The notes below the pieces were generated by a model, which saw only the letters and a list, made by a program, of their open reading frames with translations, did not search any database and had not been told where the DNA came from. The position numbers and the translations under genes were made by a program. From Symbiodinium natans (Eukaryota; Sar; Dinophyceae; Suessiales; Symbiodiniaceae): a stretch of 64,000 bases of DNA. Position 1 is the stretch's first letter; every line of letters begins with the position of its first letter. The stretch lies in assembly GCA_905221605.1 (NCBI GenBank), contig CAJNDS010000169.1, positions 48,501 through 112,500 of the forward strand, given 5' to 3'. Of the stretch, positions 19,920 through 30,554 are shown piece after piece.

Positions 19920-22900
19920 TTAATTGGAGACGGAACCGTAAACTGTGAAGTCCTTAGCGCGGGCTACAAAGTGTCCGACTGGTATACTTGGAGGTTCATG
20001 GTACTTAAAAAACCAACCCAATCAGAACTGCACTTCCAATAACCCACTTCGAAGCCGCATTTGGTGACCTAACATGCCGAACATGGACCCAAGAGCACTA
20101 AACAGAGCGCCCTTCATTCTTTGTGATAAGGGAACCTAAACCCAAAAACAATTGGATTTGAGGGCCTCCTCTGCGTCCCAGCCGTAAACCCTAAACCCTG
20201 AACCCTAAACCCGAAACCCTAAACCCTAACCCGCAAACCCTGAACCTAAAAAAATATTGGGAATCAGGGCCTCCAGTTCTATAATTGGGTTATAGTGGCG
20301 GAGACGCAGAGGCTGGGAGTCTTCGCGCGGCGGCACGGTGCCCTCGTGAAACCTGCGCTTGCGAAGGTCCGTTGCGGTTGCTTAGGGTTGAGGGTTTAGG
20401 GTTCAATAAGGGTTTAGTGTCTAGTTTAGGGTTTAGGGTTCAGGGTTCAGGGTTTAGGGTTTCGAGTTGCCGCCTGGGCTTTCTTCCAGCGCACGGCTTC
20501 GGTGGCGTGCTGGCGCACACCTGCCATGTGCGACACTTGTGGCTGAGCCACTGGTGGCTTGGCAGACGCCCCGCAGAAGTTGCTGGCCGACTTCTGCTCT
20601 GGTGCAGGCGTCGGCGCGGGATCACTGGGTGGCTTCTGGTCCGAGCCCTGGTTTAGGGTTTAGGGTTTAGGGTTCAGGGTTTAGGGTTCAGGGTTTAGGG
20701 TTTAGGGTTTAGGGTTTAGGGTTTAGGGTTTAGCGTTTAGGGTTTAGGGTTTAGGGTTCGCCTGGGGCGCGAGGGCACGACTTGCTGTCCTCCCATGGGG
20801 GTTGTCGTCCACATCCATGGCGTCCGAGGTCCTCAGGTCAATGAGATGCCATGAACCTCCAAGTAGGGTTGAGACTGTCAGGGTTTCGGGTTCGGGCTTC
20901 AGCCGTTGAAGGTTTGGAGTTTAAAGTTTAGGGTTTAGGCTTAGGATTTCGGGCCTAAACCGAAACCCAATCCAATGTCCCCCCGCCTCCAACCCCAACC
21001 CTTTCTAAAGGCTTTAGGGCTTAGGGTTTGGGGTTCAGGGTGGAACGACCTGAATCCAAAATCCCCCAAAAAAGGTCGAACGACTCACTGCGCGCCTCGG
21101 CCAGGCCGATCAAGAATTGGACCCACTTCACCCAGGGAGGCGCCCTGCGAGGATAGGGTTTGGTTTGGGGTCTTTTAGGGTTTTGTTTGGTGTTTTTGGG
21201 GGTTTTGTTTAGTGTTTGTTTAGGGATTTTAAGCTTTCGTTCAGGGTTTTTCGGTGCTTTTTTACAGGCTTTTTCAGGGTGTTTTGGGGTTTTAGAGGGT
21301 TTTAGAGGGTTTCTGGGTTTCTAGGGTTTTTCTCGGGTCGTTAGCTGTTCCAGGTTTTTTTAGGGCTTTATTGGGCTTTGAGCCTCTGGGTGTAGAGGTT
21401 TTCAAATTCGATCCCTCTTTCGGGGGAACCCTCAAAGGGCCACGCTCGATCAGGGGTAGGGTTTAGTAGGGTTTAAGGGTTGAGGGCGCCAAGTCAGCAA
21501 ACCCTCTAAACCCGAACGCCGCTGTGAGCCCCCAATGAAGAAATGGAGACGAGAACAAGCCATCCCTAAACCTAGGCTAGCAACTTTATAAAGTCCGGCA
21601 ACCTACGGGAATAACAGGTTAATCGTTGGGATTTTATGGGGGTTATAATAAAAGGATAAAGGTTAATTACTCTACTACGAATGGGGTATCATTGCAAGTG
21701 CCATTCTTACGATTCCTGCATTCCCAAGCCAACTGAAACGCAAGTCTTAGCCGCCAGCTTCTAAAGTAGTTTTCCTGTTTTAAGGTTTAGGGTTAGGGTT
21801 TAAGGTTAAGGTTAAGGGGTTAGGGGTTAGGGGTTAGGGTTTGGGGTTTGGGGTTTAGGGTTTAGGGTTTAGGGTTCAGGGTTCAGGGTTCCGGGTTCAG
21901 CCTTCAGGGTTCAGGTTCAGGGTTTACAGTAAAGCCGCGGAACCGAACCGCCGGTTGGGGAGTCGGAGCCCGGAAGAACTTGGGTGTTAGGAGCTACAGC
22001 TTCGTATGAATTTCTGGGTGCCTGAGGGCTTGAACTCTACGCCCCCTTAGGACCTGAATACAAATTCATGTGTCGAATATTCCCTTGGGTGTTTCGTCAA
22101 ATAGAAAGTAACTAGGCTGCCCAGGAACCAAGGCTTAGAAAGGGTGCCCCCTTTTTTTGCTTAATCCGAGCATCTGATTAATTAATACCCCCACATTTAA
22201 AGAAATTTTTTTTGGCCGGAAGCCCGCCGGAAGACTACTTTCCATTAGGGTGGATTTCGTATGGGACAAACCCCCCACATTTAAAGGAATTTTTTTGGGG
22301 GGGTTCAAAAATCTGTCGGCAGGCTTCTTGTTTTGCTTGCGGAGACGCAAAGCTACAGCACCTCAGGGATCTGCAGCCTATTGTTTTTAATAGAGAATCA
22401 ATAGAGGGCCACGGTCCAACTATTGCGGAACCCTGCATTCCTTATTGTGGAGGGGGGGGGGGGGCCCCCACCCACTAATCAGAAGCTCGGATTAAAGGGG
22501 TTTATAAGGGAACCTAAACCCACCAAAGAAGGGAATAAGGGTACTACTGGGCATCCGAGTAAAGAAGCAATCCCACAGTGAAGGGACTTCAGGGCCCCGC
22601 TTGGGGGTTTCGTGCTTCAAGACGCCAGGGCTCCACGTCACCCTAAACCTAAACCCCTAAACCCTAACCCCTAAACCCCTAAACCCCTAAACCCCTAAAC
22701 CCCTAAACCCCTAAACCCTAACCCCAAACCCTAAACCCCTAAACCCCTAAACCCCTAAACCCCTAAACCCCTAAAGCCCCTAAAGCCCCTAAACCCCTAA
22801 AACCCTAAACCCCAAACCCCTAAACCCCTAAACCCTAAACCCTAAACCCGTAAACCCTAAACCCCCAGGCCCCTAAACACTCCTTGCAAGGGAAGTGGCG

Positions 22901-25032
22901 CGTTGAAGTACTTCGGCACCGGCGGGTCTGCAAGGCCTCCCGGAAAGACCTGTTTTAGGGTTTAGGGTTTAGGGTTTAGGGTTTAGGGTTTCGGGGGTCC
23001 GAAAGTCAATAGGGATTAGTAGCCCGAAAGCCTAAGACTTGCAGGCAACTTGTAGGTTTAGGGTTTAGGGTTTAGGATTTTGGGTTTAGGGTTTAGGGTT
23101 TAGGGTTTCGGGTTTTGGGTTTAGGGCCTCAGACTTGTAGGTTTCTTGCTAGCCCGGCAACCATCTCACAATAAGGGTAGCCCTTTTTTTGGATAGCGGC
23201 GTTACACGAGAACCCAGAAGCATTAAACAAAAAACATAAAGGGTACCACTAGGCTAGCAAGGTTTACTGGGTGTTGCTTGGATTGTGCATTTGGGGCTTG
23301 AGATTGTGGGGTTCAGGGCCTCTTCCCTTCCGGCTTCCCACTGGTCCTTAGTAGGGAATGAGGGAATGAGGTACCCTGTAGCAACCTTAGGGGTACATCT
23401 AGGGGGAGAACCAGTAGGTGAAGCCAAAGATCAACATGTTTGTAGGTCAATAGGAAGCAATAGGAGTGAACCTCCCCGTCCTTTGACAGGAAGGCTGGGG
23501 GCAGAAACCCCTAAAAGCCAAAACGAGCGCAGTCTGGGCGGGTCTAGGGTGGGATTAATTGCACGACTTGCACACCCTAAGCCCTAAACCCTAAACCCCA
23601 AACCTTAGACGCCCCAACACCTAAAAACCCAAACAGCGCGCCTGAGAAACGGTCAGGCCTTCCACGGCGTCCTTGCTGGGAAAGCCCGGTTAGGGCTTAG
23701 GGTTCAGGACTTTAGTATTGAAGGTTCCTTGTCTCTTGACCTTCCATGCCCACCTAAAGAAAACCTGAAACCATAAGTAGCCTGGAAACATACACATTTG
23801 TCGGGACAACGTGAGATGAGCTCCGGCTGCCTGAGTCCAGGGATCTTATGCCCCTTGCTGAAGACCCCCTCGGCTCCAAAAAACCTATGAGAAACGAGCA
23901 CAGTAAAGGGTGTTTGGGGGTTAAGGTTTGGGGTTTAGGGCTTAGGGTTTAGGGTTTGGGGTTTGGGGTTTAGGGCTTAGGGTTTTGAGTTTAGAACTTG
24001 GAGTTGGGAGTGTGGGTTTCGGATTTTGTGTCCAGGGCCGACCTTGGGCCAGGAGAGAGTGGTGTCCCCCCCCTCCCACCCTTCCCAGCACACTTCTATA
24101 CCCCACCCCCCCTACTAGAGGGGCCTAAATAATTCCAATTGATGTGTTATTGTTTGTGGGGGGGCGGGGGGGGGGGGGGGTGGGGGGTGGGGCGGGGGGG
24201 GGAGGGGGGGGGGCGGGGGGGGGGCGGGGGGGGGCGGGGGGGGGGGGGGGGGGGGGGGGGGGTGGGGGGGGGGGGGGGGGGGTTTAATGTATAGGGGCCG
24301 TCAGGAATACTGTGAGTAAATTTTCCGAACCTATATCTACTGTTTGCTTAAGAACCACCAAAAGAAATAGTCATCCTTATAAGGAAGAATACTTTCTGTT
24401 GCTTTGGGTGTCTTGAGCAAGTAATCTAGGATGGCCCTTAAAACCGAAAAATACTCTCAACTATGATCCTCTCTAAAACCCAACAAGGAAAAATCCTGAA
24501 AAATCCGAAGGGCCTGCCTAGTAGTAGATATTACCCGCCAAACACAAAGAGGCATCTCCCTCACAGCCCTGCCAGCATGTCTTTGGCCTAAATAAGTGTG
24601 AAGCCCTACAAGCCCTATTATGCGGTTTAGGGTTTAGGGTTTCGGGTTTACGGTCTAGGGTTTAGGGTTCAGGGTTAGAGTGTATAAGGATTCACAGCCC
24701 AACAAACCGAATAAACCCCATGAGCCATACAAACCGAATAAACCCCATGAGCCATAGAAGCCTCTGCCAAAAGCTCTCGGATAAAACATTCTAACCCTAA
24801 ACAGAAGCGTCGTCGCGGGGAGGGGGGATGCTAAACCGTAAGCCCTAAGCACCCAAACCCTAAAGCCTGAACACCAAAACTCCACACCCCAAACCGTAAA
24901 CCCTGAACGCCAAACCCCAAACCCTAAACCCCAAGCCCTGAACCCTAAACCCCAAACCCTGGCCCCCAAACCCCAAACCCAAACGCAAGGGCCATCAGCC
25001 GAGATGCTGGAAAGTGGGGGGCTCCCCAGAGG
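19920..25032 (-). CDS. Split gene, Pro/Ala-rich (probably disordered) protein of unknown function
   Basis: Exons 24985-25032 (PLGSPPLSSISADGPC), 23642-23675 (KDAVEGLTVSQ), 22881-22949 (VFPGGLADPPVPKYFNAPLP then LQG), 21928-21978 (FFRAPTPQPAVRFRGFT), 21089-21144 (GASLGEVGPILDRPGRGA), 20762-20831 (TSDAMDVDDNPHGRTASRAL), 20474-20647, 20271-20357 and 19920-19952 (DFTVYGSVSN then TAA). From 23675 onward every junction is phase-compatible, including a phase-2 Gln across 21089/20831. Donors are GT, or GC after CAG or GAG. The 21.1-kb island also has a hydrophobic frame (WVKWVQFLIGLAEAR), which phase excludes. The body is Pro/Ala/Gln-rich without a known domain. The first exon's membership is uncertain. 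Confidence 0.7.
20271..20357 (-). CDS. Exon, RRFHEGTVPPREDSQP
   Basis: 87 nt: RRFHEGTVPPREDSQPLRLR then HYNPIIELE. Acceptor TTCGCAAG, donor CTGGAG|GCCCTG (GC type). Joins both neighbours in phase 0. Confidence 0.7.
20474..20647 (-). CDS. Long exon of the Pro-rich gene
   Basis: 174 nt, 58 codons, no stop: GSDQKPPSDPAPTPAPEQKS, ASNFCGASAKPPVAQPQVSH, MAGVRQHATEAVRWKKAQ. Acceptor AACCAG, donor CCCAG|GCGGCA (GC type). Flanked by telomeric repeats on both sides. Confidence 0.75.
22881..22949 (-). CDS. Exon, VFPGGLADPPVPKYFN
   Basis: 69 nt, 23 codons. Acceptor AAAACAG, donor GGA|GTGTTT. Phase 0 with both neighbours (23642 and 21978). Confidence 0.7.
23145..23263. mobile_element. MITE-like element (family 1)
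   Basis: TTGCTAGCCCGGCAACCATC and GGGTACCACTAGGCTAGCAA are inverted termini. Confidence 0.75.
24158..24282. repeat. Poly(G) tract
   Basis: About 120 bp of almost pure G inside a MITE-like element; length is likely unstable. Confidence 0.95.
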
Positions 25033-25263
25033 CTGTTCGGAGTCCAGCCTTTTTCGGTTCGGGTTTGGGGTTTGGGGTTTGGGGTTTGGGGTTTGGGGTT
25101 TGGGGTTTAGGGTTTAGGGTTTAGGGTTTAGGGTTTAGGGTGCAGGGTTTGGGGTCAAGGGTTCACGGTGGAACGTGCCCAAGTCACAAAAGCGCACGAT
25201 TTGGCTTTGAGCTGCGAACAGAAACACGTCGCGAACGTGGACGGTCTGCCGCCCCACGTGGCA

Positions 25264-25404
25264 TTACGCCATCTGTGCTTGGACGAGGCTTGTGTTAAGG
25301 AAGCTCTCGGCTGCATGATGCAGCACCTTAAGCGCCTCTGATTTCATGGTCCTGTCCCGCCCATCACGAGTCACGACGTCCGTGACCACCCGCATGAAGG
25401 CTGC
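25264..25404 (-). CDS. Terminal exon, FMRVVTDVVTRDGRDR
   Basis: 141 nt, acceptor TTCCCAAG, open to TAA, no repeat content. Charged amphipathic helices. Confident as coding, weak as histone-like. Confidence 0.7.
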   Translation of the reverse strand, partial: AAFMRVVTDVVTRDGRDRTMKSEALKVLHHAAESFLNTSLVQAQMA

Positions 25405-26472
25405 CTTGGGAATGCTCCCCTAAACCCTAAACCCTAAACCCTAAACCCGAAACCCGAAACCCGAAACCCGAAGCCTAAACCCTAAACCCTAAACCTAAAC
25501 CCTAAACCCTAAACCCTAAACCCTAAACCCTAAACCCTAAGCCCTAAGCCCTAAACCCTAAACCCTAAACCCTGTACTGCGGGCTTGTTATGTGGCCCTC
25601 CCATTCCGCTTCAATGGCTACCACGGACAAGCTAGCTAGGGACAGACCAAGTGTAGAGCTGCACTACTAAATTAGGAGACTTGCTGGTACGGCTCAGGGA
25701 TTTATAGGGTTTTTTATGCTGTCTTGCTACAAGAATATCGGACATTTCTAGGGTTTCGGGACGTTATCTTGTTTCACTTTCACTACTATCTCCCTCCCTC
25801 CCTCCCTCCCTCCCTCATTTTACCGAAGCCTTTTCGGGGGGCTTTTGGAGCCTTGTTCATAACGATCTGGGGCTCGCGATTTTGAATTCAAGTCACATTC
25901 GATTTTGAATCGCTAGCGATTTTCCCATCTAAGGTTTAGGGTTTAGGGTGTAGGGTTTAAGGTTTGGGGTTTTGGTTCAGGGTTTTTGGGTTTAGGGCAT
26001 AGGGTTTCAGAAGAGTTTGCAAGGATCTGTCGGGGGGCTACTACTGGGGGTCTAGGGTTCCCTGCAGCAAGGATCTCTGTATAGTTCATGGTACATACCC
26101 GAGTTAAGGGTATTGGGCTCTCTATGAATTCTGAGAATAGGAGCCCGGCTTCAGTCGGCCCTGCCACTCACTGGGGTTGATACTGGGCTTTTGGGGGACT
26201 TTAGTTTGGTTTAGGGTTTAGGGTTTAGGGTTTCGGGTTTAGGGTTTAGGGTGTAGGGTTTAAGGTTTAGGGTTTAGGGTTTAGGGTTTTTGGTTTTTAG
26301 GGTTTCAGGTTTAGGGTTTAGGGTTTAGGGGTTCGGGGTTTGTAAATCCTGAACTAAACCTTTAAACATAAAGTCCCACTGTATAAACCCAAATCCAAAC
26401 CCGGATTCCCATCGTGATCTGAGGGTCAGAACCAGGTGCAGTGAAGCAAGCGCTTGGGATGTTCAATGACCC
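25264..26472 (-). CDS. Split gene ending in a weakly histone H3-like exon
   Basis: Exons 26433-26472 (GSLNIPSACFTAP, strong acceptor GCTTTCTTTGCAG, donor CTG|GTTCTG), about 25578-25617 (IEAEWEGHITSPQ, completing Ala in phase 1) and 25264-25404. The last is 47 codons to TAA: AAFMRVVTDVVTRDGRDRTM, KSEALKVLHHAAESFLNTSL, VQAQMA. The pattern F-x-R-x-V followed by SEAL-x-x-L-x-x-AAE-x-(F/Y)L recalls the first helices of histone H3, but identity is low and the rest of the fold is missing. A generic helical protein is equally possible. Confidence 0.55.
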
Positions 26473-26700
26473 CTGCAAAGAAAGCCTTCGCTCAGAGCTC
26501 ATCAGCTCATCCTTGCGTCTTTAAACCGAAGCCCCGTATCAGAGTTCCTAGGCAGCCCGCAGAAACCACGAAGGTGTTGGTGCTTCAGGTGTCCCCCAAA
26601 TCTTGCAAGCCCAAACCCTAAACCCTAAACCCCAAACCCCAAACCCTGAACCCTAAACCCTGAACCCTGAACCCTAAACCCTAAACCCGAAACCCTAAAC

Positions 26701-26770
26701 CTAGGTGGTAGGGAGGCCTGGGAAGAGGAACACGAAGATGGCGACCTCCACCGCGATGACCCAGCAGCAC
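26701..26770 (-). CDS. Terminal hydrophobic exon
   Basis: 70 nt ending in TAG: CCWVIAVEVAIFVFLFPGLP. Acceptor CCTTACAG. The plus strand could be read as an acidic exon ending at GTAAGG; the hydrophobic reading is preferred because a minus-strand stop follows directly. Confidence 0.5.
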
Positions 26771-29700
26771 CTGTAAGGTTCAGGGTTTAGGGTGTGGGTT
26801 TAGGGTTGAGGGATTAAGGTTCAGGGTTTAGGGTTTTTTTGAGGGTTTAGGGGTCAAGGGCGTTAGGGATTTAGGGCTTAGGGATTTAGGGCTTGGGGTT
26901 CAGGGGTTCAGGGTTTAGGGGTTTAGGGGTTTAGGGATTTAGGAATGTAGGGATCTAGGGATTTAGGGTGCAGGGTCTCCACCCTAGTTGATCCCTAAAC
27001 CTTCAAGTCCAAGCAACCTACACGTCCCATTCCGAAGAATGCCTACTACCCATACTGCAGGGTTGCGAGAAACATTCTGAGTCAAATCTTTGAGGCTTCT
27101 GGAGTTTCAGAAATTAGAGCCTGCCGCAGGGCAGGACTTTTCAGCGTTCTGGGGTTCAGGACTTTGGGGCTGTGGGGTTTTAAAAGCAGTTCTTCTTGGA
27201 GTTTAGGGTTTAGGGATCTCTCCCATTAGTTTTGCTCGGCTACACAAACCGTCGAGTCCTACGCTGCCGCTCTCGGCAATGACTTTTTCAGCCCTGAACC
27301 CTAGATCCCTCAACAAGCCAAACCCCTAAACCCTCTAAACACCCTGAGCCCTAACCCAAAACCATCCACCCTGAACCCTAAACCCTAAACCCTACGCGCC
27401 ACCCTTTTAAGTTCAGCCTGTTCGCCCAGAGTATCGGAAGCGCATGGCAGTCGAAAAAAAATACCTAAACCCTAAACCCTAAACCCTAAACCCTCAGGGG
27501 CTTCAGTTTGCTTGTGGCCAAGAGGATAACTCGGTGCCGATGCAGAGGGCAGGGGATCTTCTTTCTTAAGGCACGCTACGCCCTGAAGCCATTAAAACAG
27601 ACCTAGGGTTTCCCTAAACCCTAAACCCTCAAAACCCTGAACCCGAAGCTTTCCTAAACTTTGGGGTTTTGTGGTTTTCGTGTCCGAAGCGCAAGAAGAT
27701 GACGTAGAGGGCGAGCATGCACCAGCCCAAAGGATCCGAACAGCACAGGTAGGTCACCTAGGGTTTAGGGTTTAGGGTTTAGGGTTTAGGGTTTAGGGTT
27801 TAGGGTTTAGGGTTTAGGAGCTCGGCTGGGGGAAGCTAAAGGTAAGCCTTCAAAATTATACAGGGATATTACGGGATTATGCAGGGAGTATGTAGGGCCT
27901 ACATAGGAATGTGTATGGGCCGTGTAAGGATTATGTCAGGTTCATATAGGGACTTTCGGGATCATGAAGGGATAGAGGAATTCTGCAGAGTTGTTTGTAC
28001 GAATTGGGTAGGGATTGTATAGGGTTTAGGGTATGGGCGTGAATCTCTACAACCCTCTATGGAGGTCTATGAAAGATAAGGGGCCCCGAATACAGACCCC
28101 AACTAGTACGATCTCTAAACCCTAAACCCTAAACCCTAAGCCTAAACCCTAAACCCTAAACCCTAAACCCTAAACCCTAAAGCCTTCTAATAAGGACCCC
28201 AATAGAGCACCCCATATTTTCGGAACCCCCCCCCCCCCCCCCCCCATATCCGTTTATGGTAGCTCTCAGGATGTCCCTTTTTGGGTACTTAGGGGTTTAG
28301 GGGGTCTGTGAGGGATTTCAAAAGGGACCCTAGTTTAGAGAAGTGGCCATGTAGACCTGCAAAATTCTAGACCCCCAAAATCCGACACTCTGACTCCCAC
28401 CCCTAACCCCAGAGCCACCCAGAGCACAATAGGGGCGAACCTATCACGGAGTTTACGGAAAATCCTGAACCCCAAAGCTTAAGCCCAAAACTCCGGAACC
28501 CTATCAAAACCCCCAAGCTCTAGACCCTAAACCCCCAAAACCCTAAACCACCAAGCCTTAACCCCCAAACTCCAAACTCCTAAGAAACCCCCAAGCCCCC
28601 AATCCTGAATCCCCAAAACCCCCAAGCCCTAAACCCGAAACCCTAAACCCCCTAAACCCCCTAAACCCCCTAAACCCCCTAAACCCCCTAAACCCTAAAC
28701 CCTAAAACCCTAAAACCCTAAACCCTAAACCCTAAACCCTAAACCCCAAAACCCCTAAACACCCCAAGGCCTCCCCTGACACCCAGCAAAGCTGCCGCAG
28801 GTTGGCGCAGCTCTCTGAGTCGGTCCCGGAGGATCCTTGGGGGTTTAGGGTTTAGGGTTTAGGGTTTAGGGTTTAGGGTTTAGGGTTTAGGGTTTAGGGT
28901 TTAGGGTTTAGGGTTTAGGGTTTAGGGTTCAGGGAATGAGGAGGATTTGCGGGTTTCGCGGTTTGGGCTTTTGGGGGGTTAGGGGACGGGGGGGTTTAGG
29001 GGTTCAGGGGTGTTGGGTTGAGGGTTTGGGCTGTGAGGGTTTAGGGTTTGGGGTTTTGGGTTGAGGGCTTTACGGGTTTGGCTGTTTGGGGTTTAGGGGT
29101 CTTGGGCTTTGGGGGGGGTGCTTTGCGGCTGCCATGTGCTGCCGAAAAGCTGTTTAGGGGTTTACGGTTAGGGGCCAAGCTCTCAGGGTGTTTGGGCCTC
29201 GGAGGATTACATAGGGTTTTTAGAGCTTAGGTTTTTGGTGTTGCGGCTTTGTTCGGGTTTGGGGCTAAGAGTGTAGTCGGCTTTGGGGGGTTTGGACTTG
29301 GGTTTGGGATCTGGGGCTTAGGGGTTTTGGGGTACAGAGTCGCCCGCTCCCTGAACCCATGAACGCTCAGAGTGCCAGCCCTAAACCCCAAACCCTTGCA
29401 CCTAACACTTCATACCGACTCATACCCAAAAGCTCGAAGCCCCGGACCCTAAAGCCCCTAAGCCCGCCGAAATCCTGCAGCCTGAAAGCCTAGCAGCCCT
29501 AAACCCTAAAACCTAGTACTGACACCTCAAAAGCAAAAGCAAAACCCTAAACCCAAGACCTCTTTGTACTGCCTGCGCTCTGAACTTGAGACCCTGAACC
29601 TTCCACACCGGAATTTCTGAATTAAGGCTTAACCCCTCGGGTTTAGGGTTTGGGGTTCAGGGTTTAGGGTTGCGGGTTGGGATACCTTGAGCCACCGAGC

Positions 29701-29787
29701 CACACGCAAATCAAGGCAAACAGGCCGGCGAACATCACGCACATGCCTGCCCGAGGAGCACTCGAGGGGCCAAACGAGTCTTTTGAA
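26701..29787 (-). CDS. Small split gene, probable membrane protein
   Basis: Exons: 29686-29787 (SKDSFGPSSAPRAGMCVMFA then GLFALICVWLGGSR, a membrane helix, donor TCAAG|GTATCC), 28783-28814 (RELRQPAALL by phase), 27676-27757, 27497-27564 (KEDPLPSASAPSYPLGHKQT), 27250-27282 (IAESGSVGLDG) and 26701-26770 (CCWVIAVEVAIFVFLFPGLP, then TT and TAG). The 27.7-kb island has two good readings. One is hydrophobic (YLCCSDPLGWCMLALYVIFL); the other (DLPVLFGSFGLVHARPLRHL) fits the phase of the preceding exon. Antisense strands of several islands are acidic and open, so individual exons are less certain than the locus. No family recognised. Confidence 0.55.
29686..29787 (-). CDS. Transmembrane exon
   Basis: 102 nt without stop; MCVMFAGLFALICVWLGG forms a typical membrane helix. 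Acceptor GGCTGCCAG, donor AAG|GTATCC. Confidence 0.65.
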
Positions 29788-30001
29788 CTGGCAGCCTCTT
29801 AGGGTTTCGGATTAGTAGGGTTTAGGGTTTAGGGTTTAGGGTGCAGGGTTTAGGGTTTAGGGCTTTGCGACTAGGGACTAGGGTCTATCTCACTTCACGC
29901 TTCCCAAACCCTACGCCCGAAACTCAACACCCTTCTATGGGCAAGTTTGTCTCCGAAGACAGTGCAAGCCTGGGCCCTGCATGCTGGGCCTGGGCCCTGC
30001 G

Positions 30002-30130
30002 GTCTAAGGGTGCCCCTTATATACCCCTTACATACGCTACACAAATTAAGGACCCATACTTTAATTTTAGAACCCTTTTCAAGGAGGTAGGGGATCATGT
30101 TGAGGGCCCATATAACTACCCCTAGCTTTC
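30002..30130. mobile_element. MITE-like element (family 7)
   Basis: Contains GGTGCCCCTTATATACCCC, AACCCTTTTCAAGGAGGTAG and GGGCCCATATAACTACCCCT, the last immediately adjacent to the TAG ending the 30122-30554 exon. Confidence 0.7.
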
Positions 30131-30554
30131 CAAAATCTCCACCCTAGCCCTGTGAAAGGCATCCTTGAAATCGCATGCCCAGAAGCCAGCATGTTCAAGA
30201 AGTTGGAAAAAAGCCTCTGGCGTCATCGAAACTGTGATGGATCGTTGGGAGCACCATCGGTGCAAACAAGCCGAGGCGGTCGTATTCCACCAGCAAGCGT
30301 GGTTTCGACCAGCTTTCGTCGGAAACATACTGTTTCCATTTCGCCCACAGTCCGCAGCCATCCAAGTACAACCGCAGGGCATGGATGTTGCGGTAACGAT
30401 GGAACTCAAGTCCATAGATCTTCCTCCAGGCCTCCAATCATAGGATGAACCATGGTGGCTCCAGTTGACGGTGAAGGCCTTTAAACACTTGTGGGAAATT
30501 GCCCCCATGTCAGCACACGTGTAGTAGGCTCGCCCCTTCAACGCATTCATGAAC
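30122..30554 (-). pseudogene. Long exon with two compensating frameshifts (gene or pseudogene)
   Basis: Starts FMNALKGRAYYTCADMGAIS then HKCLKAFTVNWSHHGSSYDW. The convincing sequence then continues one frame over (EAWRKIYGLEFHRYRNIHAL, RLYLDGCGLWAKWKQYVSDE, SWSKPRLLVEYDRLGLFAPM). After a T6 run it returns to the first frame (QLLEHAGFWACDFKDAFHRA) before TAG at 30122. The first frame is open throughout, but its middle is Cys/Trp/Ser-rich and reads like a shadow. One missing base near 30438 and one extra T near 30201 would explain everything. Both could be assembly indels; a decaying gene is the alternative. Confidence 0.6.

Noticed and set aside
21089-21144. Transmembrane exon WVKWVQFLIGLAEAR
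   Set aside because: Entry and exit phases do not match the neighbours; the frame GASLGEVGPILDRPG does.
24655-24969. Protein of GLGFRVWGLGF type (also 36658-36927, 29048-29230)
   Set aside because: TTTAGGG-like repeats with G-rich variants translate to Gly/Phe/Arg/Leu strings; no unique coding signal.
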